Part shown: piece after piece, positions 35,090 through 43,720 of the stretch
Position numbering within the stretch: the first letter of the stretch is position 1
How the letters are laid out: every line of letters begins with the position of its first letter
Assembly: GCA_035693615.1 (NCBI GenBank)
Contig: DASSGH010000018.1
Coordinates: 16,261-80,260 of the forward strand
From: VAZQ01 sp035693615
GTDB lineage: Bacteria; Pseudomonadota; Alphaproteobacteria; Rhizobiales; Xanthobacteraceae
Reading direction: 5' to 3'
Length of the DNA stretch: 64,000 nt
Translations under genes and position numbers: made by a program
The notes under the pieces: generated by a model
The model's input: the letters and a program-made list of their open reading frames with translations, nothing else
The model's database searches: none
What the model was told of the DNA's origin: nothing

Positions 35090-36379
35090 CTAAAAGGTCA
35101 CGACAGTGTCGTGAAAGAAATCCTTCCCCTTGAGCTGTTGCGTCGTGAACAGGTCCGACTCGCGCGCAAGTTCGCGCACCAGCTTGACCCGAGGCACCTC
35201 TGTCTGGCTGGACACAGTGCCGTGCTTTCCTTCCATTGTCGACATCAACGACAGCAGGCGATCTGCCGTCTTCTCTTCTGACTTAGTCTTGAACAGCTTC
35301 CACAAGGATTTCGGTGTCGCGTTGAGACTACCGTGATGGCCGACCTTATACAGGTTGACGCTGGCTAGAAGCGATTGATACCGCTGCTGGGCGAGCGCGT
35401 ATTGCCAGTTCTCGATCTGCGCATCCCCTGGGAAAAGAAGCTTCTTCTCCCCAACCTGAAACAGCAAAATGACGCTCGTGTTATTCATTTCTTGGTCGAG
35501 CGAGCGCACGATTTCCAGCAGCTGCTCGCCGCGTACCGTGCGTGCATGGTGGATCAGCCAGCGCGCGTTGATGCGCTGTGAGTAGCCGCGGCTTTCCACG
35601 TACCGTGGGAACAAGGTCGCCCGCTCGTTCTCCGCGCGAGCGGCCAAAGCCGTGGCGCCGACCTGAAAATGCCAGAATTCGTCGGGATCGCGCGAGCGCT
35701 TTTTCCTGATCGAGTCGGTTTGCTTGAGTGTTGGCGGCCCAAGAACCTCGACCTTCACTCCCGGGAGTACCGTCTCCAGCCCTGACTTGCTCCCGCAGTA
35801 GACGTAAGCATTCTTCGCCATCTTCATGAGATTCCTGACCGCGCTCGGATTGGCGATGTTGGTCTCGCCGAGAAATCCGATCTCCGGCCGCAAATCTTTC
35901 GGCAGGTTACGAGCTGCCCGCGACTGGTGGGCGACTACATGCATGAGCGACAGCGCAGCAATCTGCTTGCTCGTTCCTGCGCCGAATTTCTTGTTGTTTG
36001 CGTTGCTTCCGCTCGGGCCCGTAGCGTCCGGCCCGAGCTTCGGATCTTCAGTCCAAGGCTGCACTACTAGATGGGGTTTGAGCGACTTGATGACGTTGCC
36101 AGTGGCTTGGCCGGATTTGTCTGTCGCAAATCCGGAGATGTGATCACGGTGCCTGTGCGTTGCGACCACGGCATGAAGTTTGCCCCCTGTCCTCTGCTTG
36201 ATGTCTTTGGCGATATCCATCATGCGCGACTTCGGCACGCCTTTGGGAAGACCGGTCGAGCCAAAATCGATCAGCAGGTGCCGCTCAGATTTCCGGCTGT
36301 ATTGAAAACTCAGGAGAAAGCAGTCGCCGAATCCGACGTGGTACGTGCGGATCGTCGCGCTGGTGGGCGCCGTCGCCAT
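35090..36379 (-). CDS. ComEC-like metallo-beta-lactamase-fold protein
   Basis: 429 residues of cytoplasmic MBL fold. It opens IRTYHVGFGDCFLL, the strand-loop typical of ComEC-type MBL domains, and carries the full metal motif THRHRDH (H75, H77, D79, H80). Further along, LLFPGDAQIENW gives the conserved GDA metal aspartate and KVGHHGSLNATP the late histidine pair. These domains degrade DNA strands in natural transformation and recur in defence and conflict operons. AAGGAGG precedes the ATG. It lies 10 bp downstream of the metallopeptidase gene, so the pair is an operon convergent with the PLD operon. Confidence 0.9.
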   Translation of the reverse strand: MATAPTSATIRTYHVGFGDCFLLSFQYSRKSERHLLIDFGSTGLPKGVPKSRMMDIAKDIKQRTGGKLHAVVATHRHRDHISGFATDKSGQATGNVIKSLKPHLVVQPWTEDPKLGPDATGPSGSNANNKKFGAGTSKQIAALSLMHVVAHQSRAARNLPKDLRPEIGFLGETNIANPSAVRNLMKMAKNAYVYCGSKSGLETVLPGVKVEVLGPPTLKQTDSIRKKRSRDPDEFWHFQVGATALAARAENERATLFPRYVESRGYSQRINARWLIHHARTVRGEQLLEIVRSLDQEMNNTSVILLFQVGEKKLLFPGDAQIENWQYALAQQRYQSLLASVNLYKVGHHGSLNATPKSLWKLFKTKSEEKTADRLLSLMSTMEGKHGTVSSQTEVPRVKLVRELARESDLFTTQQLKGKDFFHDTVVTF

Positions 36380-36389
36380 CGCAGCCTCC

Positions 36390-38153
36390 TTATCCCATCA
36401 GCCGCATACGGTGCAGTTCGGCGAATTGTGACTGCGGGCCGGAGGGCGGCCTCGGTGGAGGCGGCTCATCGAAGAAACCCGATTCCCCCAAATAATCGAG
36501 CCGCGCCTGCTGGTGTTTGGCATTTTCGATGCGGTTCGCGATCTGGTATTTCAGCTGCCCGTACTCGTCGAAGATGAGAGCGCCACCGCCAAAGATCCTG
36601 ATGCGGCGCTGGGGGTCGATCCCTTTCGGCGGAACGATGCCGAGCCGCTTCTTCAATTCGTCCGCCTGGAGGGTGAGAATTTGGACGTATTCAGCAACGG
36701 TTTCGTGCAATACGAAACCATCGGGACCGACGCGGACTGAGGGACGAACCGATTCGACTTCGATGTAGCTGTCAGGGTTGATCTTGAGCGTGTCCCGGTT
36801 TTCCCAAATGAAGCGAAATACCTCTTGCGGCTCGTGCAGCATCGAATCGTAGTGGCTTCGGCTGTAGATCAGCTCCTCGTTGCACCGCTTCCATGTGCCG
36901 TCGACGTCGGTATCGCCGGCTTGCCGGATGCCGTAATCATTGAAATTTTTGAGCAGCCATTTGCGATAGCCGTATTTATCATCGTCCGGAACGACTTCGC
37001 GGTCGATGGTCAGCAGCGCTGACAAGTAATCGGAGAAGGTCAAATCGGTCGGGGGACAATAATCGAGGGCGCGAATCGCCATCGTCAGGAGATGCCCAGC
37101 GACGCGCGCGCCTTCATCCCGCACGATGCTTCGGTCCTTCTTGCCGGGCGCAACCGGACCGATCTTTGCGAGCCGTGCCAGCCAGATGTCGAGAGCGGCA
37201 TTCAAGACCGCCGCCACCAGCAGTTCGCCTCTTCGGTGCGGCTCGGCAAACTCCGGGTACAACGGCATGGACATGTATGGTTTGCCCGGCTGTAACGAGA
37301 CGGAGCGACGGAGCGCGTCCCCGCGAACGACGGAGAGTTCTCTGCCCATCTGCTCGGCCAATCCGAACAACACCGACTGTTTGAGGACGTCTCGCTCGAG
37401 CAATTTGGATGCGATCAGGTTGCTTTGTCCGCCCGACGCCAGATCCAACCCGGCATCTACCACGTCAGGCAGCGAAAACACCGAGAGCACCGCCACGACA
37501 TCTGCGAAGCCTTCGTGGAACGCAGCCTGGTCGGGCGTGGAAGGCTCCATGTATCGTCTGCGCAGGCCATCAAGAAGCGCATGGGTGGTTTCATGTGCGA
37601 CGACGTCATGGGAGAGGCAGGTGAAGATCGGCTTGCCACTGCCTCCCATGAAATATCCGAAAAAAATCGCACGATCATCCCGGGAATAAAACGCGTTCGC
37701 GTCAGCAAACGCATGCGGTACAAGGTACATCTGATGTCCATCGAAACCCCAAGCGCAGCGGCGTCCAAGCGCAAATTCAAACTGTGCCAGCGTGCGCATC
37801 GCAATCGCATATACATTTTGCGCGTGAAATCGGGGATCTTGCAAAAGCTTTTGGTCGTGAACCCTGCCCGCCCGTGAAGAGTTGGGACCACGTGCTTTGA
37901 ATCCGAATGGATCTCTATACTTTCCATCCGAGGGCCGCCCATAAACCATCGGCTTGTAGAGTGTGTTCGTCGAGGAGTCGTAATCGACGACGTTGATGCG
38001 ATACCCGCAAGGGCCGGGCAGAAGCTCTTCTGCGGGCACCGTCAGCTCCGTGGTCAGCATCTTGCCTCGGAAGGCTACGGACGGGTCCTGCGCGATGACG
38101 GTAAGAGTGCGCGTATCGGGGAGGCTGTGACGTGTCCCGCGAACGTTTCGCAT
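36390..38153 (-). CDS. Gluzincin-type metallopeptidase (HETTH)
   Basis: 587 residues, starting behind GGAGGG, without signal peptide. The zinc site is HETTH (H187, E188, H191) followed about 22 residues later by AFHEGFADVV with E214, the thermolysin-like HExxH...ExxxD arrangement. About 130 residues before it, the protein has an N-terminal domain with RINVVDYDS and a FDGHQMYLVPHAFADANAFYS segment. The C-terminal half (SRSHYDSMLHEPQEVFRFIW to the end) is unlike secreted M4 peptidases. A cytoplasmic thermolysin-like protease paired with an MBL protein is unusual and is the main reason to suspect a conflict system. Confidence 0.85.
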   Translation of the reverse strand: MRNVRGTRHSLPDTRTLTVIAQDPSVAFRGKMLTTELTVPAEELLPGPCGYRINVVDYDSSTNTLYKPMVYGRPSDGKYRDPFGFKARGPNSSRAGRVHDQKLLQDPRFHAQNVYAIAMRTLAQFEFALGRRCAWGFDGHQMYLVPHAFADANAFYSRDDRAIFFGYFMGGSGKPIFTCLSHDVVAHETTHALLDGLRRRYMEPSTPDQAAFHEGFADVVAVLSVFSLPDVVDAGLDLASGGQSNLIASKLLERDVLKQSVLFGLAEQMGRELSVVRGDALRRSVSLQPGKPYMSMPLYPEFAEPHRRGELLVAAVLNAALDIWLARLAKIGPVAPGKKDRSIVRDEGARVAGHLLTMAIRALDYCPPTDLTFSDYLSALLTIDREVVPDDDKYGYRKWLLKNFNDYGIRQAGDTDVDGTWKRCNEELIYSRSHYDSMLHEPQEVFRFIWENRDTLKINPDSYIEVESVRPSVRVGPDGFVLHETVAEYVQILTLQADELKKRLGIVPPKGIDPQRRIRIFGGGALIFDEYGQLKYQIANRIENAKHQQARLDYLGESGFFDEPPPPRPPSGPQSQFAELHRMRLMG

Positions 38154-38459
38154 CCTTCCCTCCGGTGCCGACGCGCCGCTGCCTCATCGAACACGGTTTG
38201 GCAGCGAAAGCCCAGGTGTGATCACATTCTGCTCGAGAGATGAACCGATGCGACCCCAATCTGTGCTTATACCTCAGCGGCCCGCACCGAAGGACACCCC
38301 GTCCGGCAGTCCTTATGCCAACACCGGTGATGGCAAGGCTCGCCAGGCGCTGACGGCGAGGACAATAAGAAGCCCTTTGGGATAGTCACCCCGCTGCGCG
38401 TTGCTTCGCGCGGCTTGCCTCAGGACGATTTGCTTGGCCAACCTTTGCGCGGAGGCGAG
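38154..38459. other. Intergenic region, nothing recognised
   Basis: About 306 bp upstream of the metallopeptidase gene and downstream of the YidB-like gene on the same strand. It must hold the promoter of the metallopeptidase-MBL operon, but no clear hexamers or operator were seen. Confidence 0.4.
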
Positions 38460-39050
38460 CTATACCATCCGCGACGCTTCCTCTTCCGACGGCACCCGGC
38501 CGTCCGGCGTGAGCTGATCGACAAACCGCGGCAGATATTGGCTCAGCCCGGACAGCAAGTCGCCGCGATCCACCCCGCTTTGTCTTGACACTTCGTTGAG
38601 GGTGTTGGCGCCGAGGGCGTCGGCAAGATCGCCTTCGGAGATTTGCTTGTTGGGGCCGGTCCCGACCCACGACTTCGCAACCTCGCCCTGCCCGCTCTCC
38701 TGCAGCTGCTTGAGCAGACCTCCGAGCCCGCCATTGAGTACCGTTCCGGCGCCAGCGCCGCCGAGAAGTCCCCCCAATGCACCGCGCAGCAGGTCGCCCA
38801 GGTCGCCACCGGGCAGTCCGCCCGTTCCAGTCGATGGACCGGCGCTAGTCCCGCCGCCGGCCGGCCGGGGTGCCTGAGCCGGCTGGGTCGACGGCGCATC
38901 GGCCCGGCGCAAGTTCCTCGCCGCGTAGACCGCGAGTAGAGCCAGCAGCGCCTTGGCCATCGGCGACATGCCGGCCTGCGCAGATTGAGCGCGCGGATCG
39001 CTCGAGGCGCCGCCGCCCTGAATGCTATTGAGAACGTCGAGCAAGCCCAT
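38460..39050 (-). CDS. YidB-like (DUF937) protein
   Basis: 196 residues from the ATG at 39050, behind AGGAGAG. The N-terminus MGLLDVLNSIQGG and the C-terminal segment WVGTGPNKQISEGDLADALG followed by LSQYLPRFVDQLTPDGRVP are diagnostic of the YidB/DUF937 family. A Pro/Ala/Gly-rich linker lies between. The function in the cell is not established. A short hydrophobic segment near residue 32-45 (AKALLALLAVYAARN) may associate with membranes. Confidence 0.9.
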   Translation of the reverse strand: MGLLDVLNSIQGGGASSDPRAQSAQAGMSPMAKALLALLAVYAARNLRRADAPSTQPAQAPRPAGGGTSAGPSTGTGGLPGGDLGDLLRGALGGLLGGAGAGTVLNGGLGGLLKQLQESGQGEVAKSWVGTGPNKQISEGDLADALGANTLNEVSRQSGVDRGDLLSGLSQYLPRFVDQLTPDGRVPSEEEASRMV

Positions 39051-39371
39051 ATCACTCTCCTGACTTGCCCCGATCCTCGGCACAGCATCGCGCACGCCCT
39101 TGAGTGTGGCAAGGCGGACTACGCATCAAATCACGATGATCGCAGCCTCCGGCCGCAAACAATCAAACCGTTGATCAGCTTGGGAAGTCGGCCAACCTGC
39201 CGTAAGAAGACCTCGCTTGTCGAATTCTTGCTCCCTCCCTTCATTCGAGCACGCTGGCAAATAGACTTGCGCAGCCGATCGAAATGGACGGAAAATAATT
39301 GGATTAACGAGATCTAGGCAGAGGTCCACGACGCGAAGTGCGGATTCTCTTGCGGTGAAGGGAGGCGCGAC
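39051..39371. other. Intergenic region between divergent genes
   Basis: About 320 bp between the minus-strand YidB-like gene and the plus-strand PsiF-like gene. No extra gene or clear regulatory motif was found. Confidence 0.4.
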
Positions 39372-39617
39372 ATGAAATTGGTGCTTCTGACGGCATTGCT
39401 GCTGTCGTTGAATTTCGCTTCTGCATCCGCGCAGGGTACCTGCGAGAGCAGAGCCGTGAGCAGGGAGGGCAAGCCCCTTGCGGGTGCCGCGAAAGCAAGC
39501 TTCTTGAAGAAATGCAAGCGCGACACCTGTCAAACGCAGGCAGTAGGCAGGGACGGCAGACGGCTTGTCGGCGCTGCAAAAAAAAGCTTCATGCAAAAAT
39601 GCCAGCGGGAGGCATAG
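39372..39617 (+). CDS. PsiF-repeat exported protein
   Basis: 81 residues with a Sec signal ending at ASAQG. The mature part is two PsiF repeats: CESRAVSREGKPLAGAAKASFLKKC and CQTQAVGRDGRRLVGAAKKSFMQKC, each starting and ending in cysteine, so two disulfides are likely. PsiF was named from a phosphate-starvation-inducible gene of E. coli; its role is unknown. GGGAGG is well placed before the ATG. Confidence 0.88.
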   Translation: MKLVLLTALLLSLNFASASAQGTCESRAVSREGKPLAGAAKASFLKKCKRDTCQTQAVGRDGRRLVGAAKKSFMQKCQREA

Positions 39618-39691
39618 CAAGCGCGCGGCTATAGGATTATCCGGGCGCTCGCGCCCTCCGCGAACGCCCGGCCCTCATCAGGCGCCCCGTC

Positions 39692-40594
39692 TCAAAGCGT
39701 TGCAGCGTTGAACGTATCGCAGCTCTCGAGCTTGCCCGATCTCAGGCCGGTCATGAACCACCGGGTGCGCTGTTGCGAGGAACCATGGGTAAAGGCGTCG
39801 GGGACGACATAGCCCTGGGACTGGCGCTGCAGGCGGTCATCGCCAATCGCGGATGCAGTCTGCATCGCAGCCTCCACGTCGCCCGGCTCGATGAATGACC
39901 AACTTTCCTGCGAGTGATGGGCCCACACGCCCGCGAGGCAATCGGCCTGCAGCTCGACCCGCACCTGCAGTTGATTGCTGTCGGCCTTGTCCATGCCCTG
40001 CTGCAATTGCTGTACCTTGGGTAGGATACCGAGCAGGTTCTGCACGTGATGCCCGATCTCATGGGAAATCACGTAAGCTTCCGAGAACTGGCAAGACTTG
40101 CTGCCGGCGTCGCAGGCGCGAAACCGCCGTTCCAGGTCTTGAAAGAAGGACGTATCGAGATAAACCTTGCGATCGTTTGGGCAGTAGAATGGCCCCATGG
40201 CGGATTGTGCGAACCCGCAGCCCGACCGTGTTACGCCGGAAAACATGACGAGAGTCGGCGGCTCATAGGTCTTGCCGGACTGCGCAAAGATCTTCTGCCA
40301 CTGCACTTCGGTGCCGCCGAGCACCGCGGAGACGAACTGCGCCATCTGGTCCGAGGGGGCGCCCGCGCGTGTCTCTTGCGGGTCCTGCTGCTGCTGCGAA
40401 CGGCCTCCGCCGGTGAGAATGTCCGCTCCGCCGATCAGAATGCTTGGATCTATGCCGAGCCACCAGCCGAGGAGACCGAGTATGACGATGGTGCCGACCC
40501 CCATCCCGCCTCGCCCCCCGGGGATGCGAAAGCCGCCGCCCTCGCCCCGCCGATCTTCGACGTTGTCGCTACGCGGCAATTGATCGAGACGCAT
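39692..40594 (-). CDS. Neutral zinc metallopeptidase (YpfJ-like)
   Basis: 300 residues; ATG at 40594 is chosen over TTG 40600 because GGAGAG is well placed. A soluble N-terminus (RLDQLPRSDNVEDRRGEGGG) precedes a membrane helix (about 31-50), and the periplasmic domain contains HEIGHH (H178, E179, H182), with ELQADCLAGVWAHH supplying the third ligand and DAFTHGSSQQRTRWF at the end, all hallmarks of the YpfJ/neutral zinc metallopeptidase family. Cysteines in SGCGFAQSAMGPFYCP suggest a disulfide. The physiological substrate is unknown. Confidence 0.93.
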   Translation of the reverse strand: MRLDQLPRSDNVEDRRGEGGGFRIPGGRGGMGVGTIVILGLLGWWLGIDPSILIGGADILTGGGRSQQQQDPQETRAGAPSDQMAQFVSAVLGGTEVQWQKIFAQSGKTYEPPTLVMFSGVTRSGCGFAQSAMGPFYCPNDRKVYLDTSFFQDLERRFRACDAGSKSCQFSEAYVISHEIGHHVQNLLGILPKVQQLQQGMDKADSNQLQVRVELQADCLAGVWAHHSQESWSFIEPGDVEAAMQTASAIGDDRLQRQSQGYVVPDAFTHGSSQQRTRWFMTGLRSGKLESCDTFNAATL

Positions 40595-41058
40595 TTTCAA
40601 CTCTCCTCACGCTCGCTTCCCTCCATCCCGCGCAGGGGCGTCGGACCAACCGTTGCGCCCGGTGCTTCGCGCGCGCTTCAAATCCACGCCACTGCCTTGG
40701 AATGGCCGGCGTGACCAATGCGACCTCAGCGGATCGGCTCTGGCGTAAGCGCCGCCAATGTTGCGCCGACATGTGTCCGGCACATGATCACAACTCTGTG
40801 AAGCCCCAGACGCATTGAGTCATCGAGTCTTACCAATTCTTTCTCTGTCGGCAAGCGCAACGACATTCAAATTGCTCGGGACTGAACTAAAGTCTGCAGT
40901 GATGGGAACCGGAGCGATCCGAGCAACGTTGGCTTGCTCGGATATGGGCGATGTCCGATTCACATGAGCAACAACATACAAACCTCAGGGATCCCGCATG
41001 ATCCGCTTCACGAAGCCGCGCGGCACGTGGAAGGACGTAACGACAGACAGGAGGCGAC
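40595..41058. other. Intergenic region, nothing recognised
   Basis: About 464 bp between the divergent YpfJ-like and DUF3597 genes. It has locally lower GC (around 40800-40900) and must contain both promoters. I found no gene, repeat or convincing hexamers. Confidence 0.4.
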
Positions 41059-41475
41059 ATGAGCATCTTCGGCAACATCGTATCAGCCATTTTCGGATCG
41101 AAGCATGCTGCGGGCGTGACTCCCGCAGGCGGGGCGGCAGCGGCGCCGCCTTCGTCCACGCCAACGACCAAATCCGCGGCCGCACCCGCCGGCTCGGCCC
41201 CCGCGAAACCAATCTCGCGAGCGGACGTTGAAGGCATCCTTCAGAAGCTTGCCGCGGAACAGCGGGAAGACCTCGATTGGAGACGATCGATCGTTGACTT
41301 GATGAAGCTGCTGAAGCTCGACAGCGGGCTCGGCGCCCGCAAGCAATTGGCACAGGAACTGGGCTACACCGGCGCGCTCGATGGCTCCGGCGAAATGAAT
41401 GTGTGGCTGCACAGGCAAGTCATGACGAAGCTTGCCGAGAGCGGCGGGAAGGTGCCGGACAGTCTCAGGGCATGA
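41059..41475 (+). CDS. DUF3597 protein
   Basis: 138 residues behind AGGAGG. The N-terminus MSIFGNIVSAIFG and the C-terminal domain (ISRADVEGILQKLAAE to GSGEMNVWLHRQVMTKLAESGG) match DUF3597, a small family of stress-associated proteobacterial proteins. A low-complexity Ala/Pro linker separates them. There is no signal peptide. The function is not known. Confidence 0.9.
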   Translation: MSIFGNIVSAIFGSKHAAGVTPAGGAAAAPPSSTPTTKSAAAPAGSAPAKPISRADVEGILQKLAAEQREDLDWRRSIVDLMKLLKLDSGLGARKQLAQELGYTGALDGSGEMNVWLHRQVMTKLAESGGKVPDSLRA

Positions 41476-41708
41476 GTTTCGCCCGCACCGCGCGCGTTTA
41501 AGCCACGCTTCCGGCGCCGGCAATCACGACAGATCCGTGCAGCTCGCGATCAGGTCGCTCATCGCGAGCGTGCCGGTTCGTCCGACATTGACGACACGCA
41601 GCAGGGCGACATATCTCCTGCGCTTCGCGGCACCATACGACAGCGCCGTCGATCCATCGAACCGCCCTCCCCCGATGCGGTCGGCGCCCGGCATAGCTGG
41701 AACCTGTC

Positions 41709-42745
41709 ATGTACTCCCATGTCCCGGCGGGAGACAGCCGCCACGTCGTGTTCGCGACCACCGCCGACGGCCTCAGATTGCCGGTCATCGACGTCACGCA
41801 TCCGGCATTCGCGATTGCCGACGATCCCGCGAGCCTCGCGGCGAGGCGCGATGCGTTCCTGGCCTGGGACCGCCGCAACCGCCGCATGCCCACCATCCTC
41901 ACGCGGCTGCTCATGCGGCTGGCGGCGCGGCGCTCGCTGCTGCTGCGGAAGATTCTGGCGTCGGACAACGGATATCTCGACAGCATCACGACTTACATGC
42001 TCAAGCTCGGCGCGGATCACCTGCCGCCCGGCTTCGACGGTCCGGTGGACCGCAAGGTCGCGGCGGCTCCGCACATGGCGCTGGTGCGGCTGCGCTTGCA
42101 GCAGATCGCCCGCCTGCTGGCGGAGGCGCTCCTCGCACCGCTGACTGACGCTCCGGACGCGCCGCTCCATCTCGTCAACATCGCGGGCGGGCCGGCGCTC
42201 GATAGCATCAACGCGCTGATCATGCTTGCGCCCGCGCACGCGGCGCTGATCCACCGTGCCATCGCGATCCACGTCTTCGATGCGCAGCAAGACGGGCCGA
42301 CCTTCGGCGCACGCGCGGTGCTGGCGCTGACCGCGCCCGAGGGGCCGCTGCACGGGCTCAAGATCGAATTCCAGCGCCACGCCTACGACTGGAACGACAC
42401 CGCGCCGCTCGCGCGCCGGCTTGCCGGCCTCGTCGCGGATCGCGCCATCATCGCCGCCTCGTCGGAGGGCGGCCTGTTCGAGTACGGCACCGATGAGGCG
42501 GTCATCGCCAACCTCGCCGCGCTCGCGCGGGCCGGCGTGCCCATTGTCGCCGGCTCGGTCACGAGTTCGAGCACGCTGCGCAAGCGGATGATCGCGCAGA
42601 CGAGTTTCGGTTATTCGCGCGCGGCCTGGAAGGCTTCGCGCCGCTCGCCGAGCGGAGCGGCTATGCAATCGCCGAGAGCCGCACCGCCGTGATGAGCGAG
42701 CAGGTGCTGCTGCGGCCGCGGGCCGCCGTGCCACCCTCACGATGA
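41709..42745 (+). pseudogene. SAM-dependent methyltransferase gene with 3' frameshift
   Basis: The frame opens at 41709 and reads a class I methyltransferase: YLDSITTYMLKLGADH, LHLVNIAGGPALDSINALIML (SAM-binding loop) and GSVTSSSTLRKRMIAQTS. After about 42604 the frame becomes implausible, but the +1 frame continues FRLFARGLEGFAPLAERSGY and AIAESRTAVMSEQVLLRPR to TGA at 42743-42745, which looks like the true end. Adding one T to the TTT at about 42606 restores a 345-residue enzyme. The unmodified frame would stop at 42692. It is either a sequencing error or a recent mutation; the product still has its SAM site. Confidence 0.75.
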
Positions 42746-42969
42746 CAACCCCCTTGCGTTGCGGGTTCTGAAGCCAATTCCATCAAACTGGAATCGGTTC
42801 ACCGCTCGTTTCCGCGCCGCAAGTTGGACCTGCCCGACTTGCGATTGGTGATTATTGACGATTGATGGCGACCATCGCAGTATTTCAAATCAGTCTCTGC
42901 GGTGGCGCCGCTCGCGAATTTGCCGAGAGGCAAGGCGAGTGTGGCAACCATGCTCGAAAAGGGCTGCCA

Positions 42970-43704
42970 ATGGAGAGCAATCCGCCGCCCTCAATGGCAG
43001 GTGTCGAAGGCTTCCCGCGTGACGCAGCACTCACCGGCTCGCGCTATGCTGAAACCGCACGCGGAGAGCCGCGGCAACTTGCGCAGAGGTTCATCATTCC
43101 GGCCCGGACCGGCAAGGCATTCCCGCTGATGGCAGGGACGATTGTCCGTGTGTCGTGCGTCGAGGGCCCGCAGGTCGCCGATATGATTGTGTTCAATCTG
43201 CACGATCCAAACGAAAAGTTCTGGTCCGGACGCACGCGCGTCATTCATGGCGGCCATTTGAAGGTGGGCGATCGATTGTGGAGCGTACCGCCGCAGGTTC
43301 GGCCTATGCTGACCCTGATCACAGACACACTGGAGCACCCGTCGCATCCGTTTGGCGCGCGCTCGCACGACCTTCTCTATTGCCGATGCGACAGTAGGAT
43401 GTACGCAATGGTGTATGGGCGCGTCGGCGCCCGCAACTGCAACGACAACCTGGCCGAGGCGATCGCCGAATTTGGCCTTGGACCAGAGCACGTCCACGAT
43501 CCATTCAACATATTCATGACGACGGGGCTGAACGATTTGGGCAAACCCTTCTACTTGCCGTCGGATGCAAAGAAAGACGATTATGTCGAGTTATTTGCTG
43601 AGATGGATTGTCTTGTCGCAGTCTCGGCGTGCCCCGGCGGCTCCAGTGGTCCGCAGAGCCGGCCGCTGATGATCGAGATCTTCTCGCAGAGTAAGTCAAT
43701 CTAG
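42970..43704 (+). CDS. DUF1989 (urea-carboxylase-associated) protein
   Basis: 244 residues from ATG 42970. The core matches DUF1989: RFIIPARTGKAFPLMAGTIVRV, VADMIVFNLHDPNEKFWSGRTRV, the HPFGARSHDLLYCRCD segment and NCNDNLAEAI with conserved cysteines, ending GPQSRPLMIEIFSQ. Members often flank urea amidolyase or amino-acid degradation genes; the biochemical reaction is poorly known. The next gene, 17 bp downstream, is an NMT1-like binding protein, so the pair suggests handling of a nitrogen compound. Confidence 0.9.
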   Translation: MESNPPPSMAGVEGFPRDAALTGSRYAETARGEPRQLAQRFIIPARTGKAFPLMAGTIVRVSCVEGPQVADMIVFNLHDPNEKFWSGRTRVIHGGHLKVGDRLWSVPPQVRPMLTLITDTLEHPSHPFGARSHDLLYCRCDSRMYAMVYGRVGARNCNDNLAEAIAEFGLGPEHVHDPFNIFMTTGLNDLGKPFYLPSDAKKDDYVELFAEMDCLVAVSACPGGSSGPQSRPLMIEIFSQSKSI

Positions 43705-43720
43705 GGTGGAAGCGATCCGA

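Noticed and set aside
41559..42740. 393-codon minus-strand frame opposite the methyltransferase
   Set aside because: Arg-rich shadow composition with no motif; the plus strand holds a SAM-binding loop.
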